Program-made: the position numbers and the translations under genes
Notes under the pieces: generated by a model
Database searches by the model: none
Told to the model about the DNA's origin: nothing
Seen by the model: only the letters and a program-made list of their open reading frames with translations
NCBI RefSeq assembly: GCF_030408035.1
Contig: NZ_JASDCF010000025.1
Span: forward strand, 1 to 46,030
Length of the DNA stretch: 46,030 nucleotides
Origin: Psychrobacter sp. APC 3426
GTDB lineage: Bacteria > Pseudomonadota > Gammaproteobacteria > Pseudomonadales > Moraxellaceae
Direction of reading: 5' to 3'
Shown: positions 43,540 to 46,030 of the stretch, one piece after another
How the letters are laid out: the number at the start of each line of letters is the position of its first letter
Position numbering within the stretch: position 1 is the stretch's first letter

Positions 43540-45003
43540 ATGGCTGAGCGCAAAAACTACCTATTAAACGTCAATGGTGTGAAGGCTATTGCTAAGCTTG
43601 CGCCACCAGCTAAACGCAAAAGATACAGCGATGGTGATAGCCTTCATCTAGTCCACGATCCAAAAGGTTCGCTGTACTGGGTAATGACGTATCGTTATCA
43701 ATCAGATAAAGATATTAAGCCCAAACAAAAAACCTTTCATATTGGAACATATAGATCATCTAAGGAAGATGTTGATACCGTGTTCAAACCTGATGTTAGC
43801 CTTAAACAAGCCCGTTCTTTGCGTGATAAAGCTAAGGCATTACTTGCTGATGGTATTGACCCTGCCATTGATAAGAATAAGCACAAGAATAGCGTTGAGC
43901 AAAAAGACTTATTCAATGTGATAGCGCAAAGCTATATCAATGATAAGTCGGACACCACACCCAAAAACGTGCAAAAACTTCAAACCAACCTTGATAAGCA
44001 TGTGGCGCCGCATATCGGTGACTACCCTATTCAAGCTATTACGGCTCAAGATGTGATTAAGACAGGTTTAGCCGTACAAACTTACTTTGAGCAGCAAGGT
44101 AAGTTGACAACAGACACCGCCCATAAGAGCGTGGCGTTTATAACGTCAGTGTTTGAGTATGCTATCAATACCTTAGGCTATGACATTATCAATGTGGCTT
44201 ACGGACGTAGTAAGGCGCTTAGACCGCATAAAGCCGAACGTATGAAAGCAGTAGAGCAACACCAATTCCCTGATCTACTCCGCAATATCGACAACTACGG
44301 TAAAGATAACCCCAACGGACATCTTCAGACAGTGGCAGGTATGCAGCTAATGACGCTGTGTTTTGTCAGAACTAAAGAGCTCAGGTTCTTTGAATGGTCA
44401 GAGATTGATTATTATAAAAACGTATGGCGCATACCAGCGCATAAGATGAAAATGCGTCAAGACCACATCATTCCACTATCACCACAAGCGATGGCTATTA
44501 TCGAAAGTATGCGTCCCCTAACGGAGCAGACGGGTTATGTCTTCTACAACTTTGAACGCAGCCAGCCCTATAGTGAGGTGTGGTTTAATCAAGCGCTCAA
44601 ACGCATGGGTTACACAGGTGATCCCTACCCTAAGATGACAGGTCATGGCTTTAGGCAACTTGCCAGCACAGGATTATACGAGTTGCAGTTTAGTCAGAAC
44701 CTTATAGAAATACAATTAGCCCATCTTGAACAGGCGAGCGTCAAAAAGCGTTACGACTTATCAGCACATCTAGCCGAACGCCAAATGATGATGAATAAAT
44801 GGGCGAACCATCTTGATGACCTACGTGCTGGCAAGGCTGTCAGCTTTGATTTATTGACGCCTGATCAACTCAATAAGGAAATGGATAGCCGTAACGAGCA
44901 AGCGACTGATATAGCGCTGCATGATAAGGACATACTGATAAAGAGCTTACAAGCACAAGGCGTATCGCCAGAGGTATTAGCGCAACTTGCCGAACAGCTT
45001 TAA
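43540..45003 (+). CDS. tyrosine-type integrase of an integrative element
   Basis: This 487-residue P4-type integrase from ATG 43540 (GAGGTG upstream) inserts DNA at tRNA genes. The N-terminal arm-binding region has RKRYSDGDSLHLVHDPKGSL. The catalytic domain has the first Arg in CFVRTKELRFFEWSEID, HGFR (His and Arg) in KMTGHGFRQLASTGLYE, then LAHLEQASVKKRYD with the nucleophilic Tyr. The GTG at 43519 is seven codons longer and has no better site. It lies just after tRNA-Arg, so it marks the left end of the element; no right-end repeat is in the window. A C-terminal extension of about 60 residues is unusual but not rare. Confidence 0.93.
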   Translation: MAERKNYLLNVNGVKAIAKLAPPAKRKRYSDGDSLHLVHDPKGSLYWVMTYRYQSDKDIKPKQKTFHIGTYRSSKEDVDTVFKPDVSLKQARSLRDKAKALLADGIDPAIDKNKHKNSVEQKDLFNVIAQSYINDKSDTTPKNVQKLQTNLDKHVAPHIGDYPIQAITAQDVIKTGLAVQTYFEQQGKLTTDTAHKSVAFITSVFEYAINTLGYDIINVAYGRSKALRPHKAERMKAVEQHQFPDLLRNIDNYGKDNPNGHLQTVAGMQLMTLCFVRTKELRFFEWSEIDYYKNVWRIPAHKMKMRQDHIIPLSPQAMAIIESMRPLTEQTGYVFYNFERSQPYSEVWFNQALKRMGYTGDPYPKMTGHGFRQLASTGLYELQFSQNLIEIQLAHLEQASVKKRYDLSAHLAERQMMMNKWANHLDDLRAGKAVSFDLLTPDQLNKEMDSRNEQATDIALHDKDILIKSLQAQGVSPEVLAQLAEQL

Positions 45004-45192
45004 CAACCGCATTCAGCAGCATCGCCTCACTACTTATTGTCAGCATTGGGCTGGCAAGCCAAGATTGATAGCATTAGTCGCTGTCATCATCGATTGCAAG
45101 GCTAGGATTAATTACCCGAACGACAGCAACCGCACCCTTAGCTGTCAGCGCCTTGCTCCTATTTTAATTTAAGGGGTGTGAGGGTGCGAATT

Positions 45193-46030
45193 ATGGGATA
45201 TTTTGATGAATTAGAAAGAGAATTTCATGAAGGTTATATAGATTCTGTTAGATATTTGGATTTAATTGCAAAACAGCATGATAGTACTATCAAGGCAACC
45301 GCCCATTACCTTCTCTACTCAGACTCATGCTCAACGTTAAATAATATTTTCTATATAGAAGATGGACTCTATAGAGTAGCTGACCCTGATACTGACGAGC
45401 CTCCAGTTATCGTAGAATTTTTCCAAAGTGCAATGTCTATGCATACTAGTGAAAAATCTGTTTTATCCGAATTTAAAAAAATATACAAAGGACTATATTT
45501 TGACAATACAGAATTACCAATTCATATAACCGAACAAATAGAACAACAAAGTAACATCAATATTAAAAAAGATAATAATGACTACATACATAGCTCAAGT
45601 ATAGATTACCAAAAGCGTGTAGCTGAGTTGGAACAACAATTAGCAGACGAAAAATCTAATAGTAGTGTTATCTCGGGAAGGCTAAAAACAGAGCAAAGTG
45701 AATCAAAAACAAATGGACAAATGATCAAGGAGTTTGAGGATCGTATAAAAAAAATAGAAGTTGAGAACCATGATTTGAACAATAGATTAAACACAGCTAG
45801 AAACATCTATACACAACAACAAAATAAAATAAAGATTCTCGAAAAGAATCTCAAACAAGCAGAGTCTGATAATGACCAGCTACGACTGAATAGTTTAGAT
45901 AATGACAAGGAGCTAACACCCAAATCACAAGCTAAAGTAGCTTGTATGCTCTACGCTATCTTAAAAGAAAACGATTACGATTTATCCCCGCCAATGGGAA
46001 AAGGTTTAACAAACGATTTAATTGTCACAG
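45193..46030 (+). CDS. coiled-coil protein carried on the integrated element (runs off the window)
   Basis: The gene is open from the ATG at 45193 to the last base, at least 279 residues. It begins MGYFDELEREFHEGYIDSVR, passes a region with IHSSSIDYQKRVAELEQQL, and continues as a long Gln/Glu/Lys coiled coil (about 140-245). It ends in a small domain with AKVACMLYAILKENDYDLSP. The gene is AT-rich compared with the housekeeping genes to its left, as expected for element cargo. AGGG lies 8 bases before the ATG. No named family is recognised; the C-terminal part resembles an uncharacterised region seen on Moraxellaceae elements. The stop is outside the window, so the full length is not known. 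Confidence 0.75.
   Translation, partial: MGYFDELEREFHEGYIDSVRYLDLIAKQHDSTIKATAHYLLYSDSCSTLNNIFYIEDGLYRVADPDTDEPPVIVEFFQSAMSMHTSEKSVLSEFKKIYKGLYFDNTELPIHITEQIEQQSNINIKKDNNDYIHSSSIDYQKRVAELEQQLADEKSNSSVISGRLKTEQSESKTNGQMIKEFEDRIKKIEVENHDLNNRLNTARNIYTQQQNKIKILEKNLKQAESDNDQLRLNSLDNDKELTPKSQAKVACMLYAILKENDYDLSPPMGKGLTNDLIVT

Noticed and set aside
45606..45806. Minus-strand frame near the right end
   Set aside because: It is antisense to the coiled-coil gene that runs to the window end.

Overview
The window looks like a chromosomal segment of Psychrobacter or a very close Moraxellaceae relative (Gammaproteobacteria). This rests on gene content and recognisable protein families: the prpB-prpC-acnD-prpF methylcitrate locus, long RecB/RecC/RecD proteins, a DUF2868/DUF3482 pair and a short CstA. 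Base composition is moderate and spacers are AT-rich. No database search was possible, so the genus is an inference.

Layout. Bases 1-845 hold only decayed sequence. At 846-2960 (minus) lie two paralogous single-pass membrane proteins with the same N-terminal and C-terminal motifs. At 3320-5966 a LysR regulator precedes an Nramp-fold transporter that lacks the usual metal-binding motifs; palindromes and a Fur-box-like site lie between them. At 6306-13963 is the 2-methylcitrate cycle for propionate: prpB, prpC, acnD and prpF. It is interrupted between acnD and prpF by an AT-rich islet carrying a truncated YefM-like antitoxin and a PIN-like nuclease gene. At 14160-16177 is bioA-bioD (biotin), then an ABC exporter, an ElaA-like acetyltransferase with a C-terminal membrane tail, and prpD, which gives a second methylcitrate dehydration route. 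A frameshifted short-chain dehydrogenase pseudogene follows.

At 21626-24747 are a DUF2868 membrane protein and a DUF3482 GTPase. On the minus strand, 24798-28035 carries cstA, a small protein ending in Cys-Cys (cory-CC-star type) and an ArsA/Get3-like ATPase. A Moraxellaceae-type hypothetical gene and hpt come next. From 41270 down to 29734 (minus) runs recC-recB-recD, all clearly longer than the E. coli proteins, with a recent 42-bp tandem duplication in recB and a repeated short DNA word. After two hypothetical genes (one with a ModA-like fold), a tRNA-Arg(CCT) is followed by a tyrosine integrase and an open coiled-coil gene running off the right end: the left edge of an integrated element.

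How it works together. prpC condenses propionyl-CoA with oxaloacetate. AcnD+PrpF, or PrpD, dehydrate methylcitrate. PrpB cleaves methylisocitrate to pyruvate and succinate. RecBCD handles double-strand breaks. The best candidates for little-described biology are the cstA/CC-protein/ArsA cluster, the DUF2868/DUF3482 pair, the Nramp-fold protein without metal ligands beside the propionate genes, and the repeated NSLS-coding word inside recBCD.
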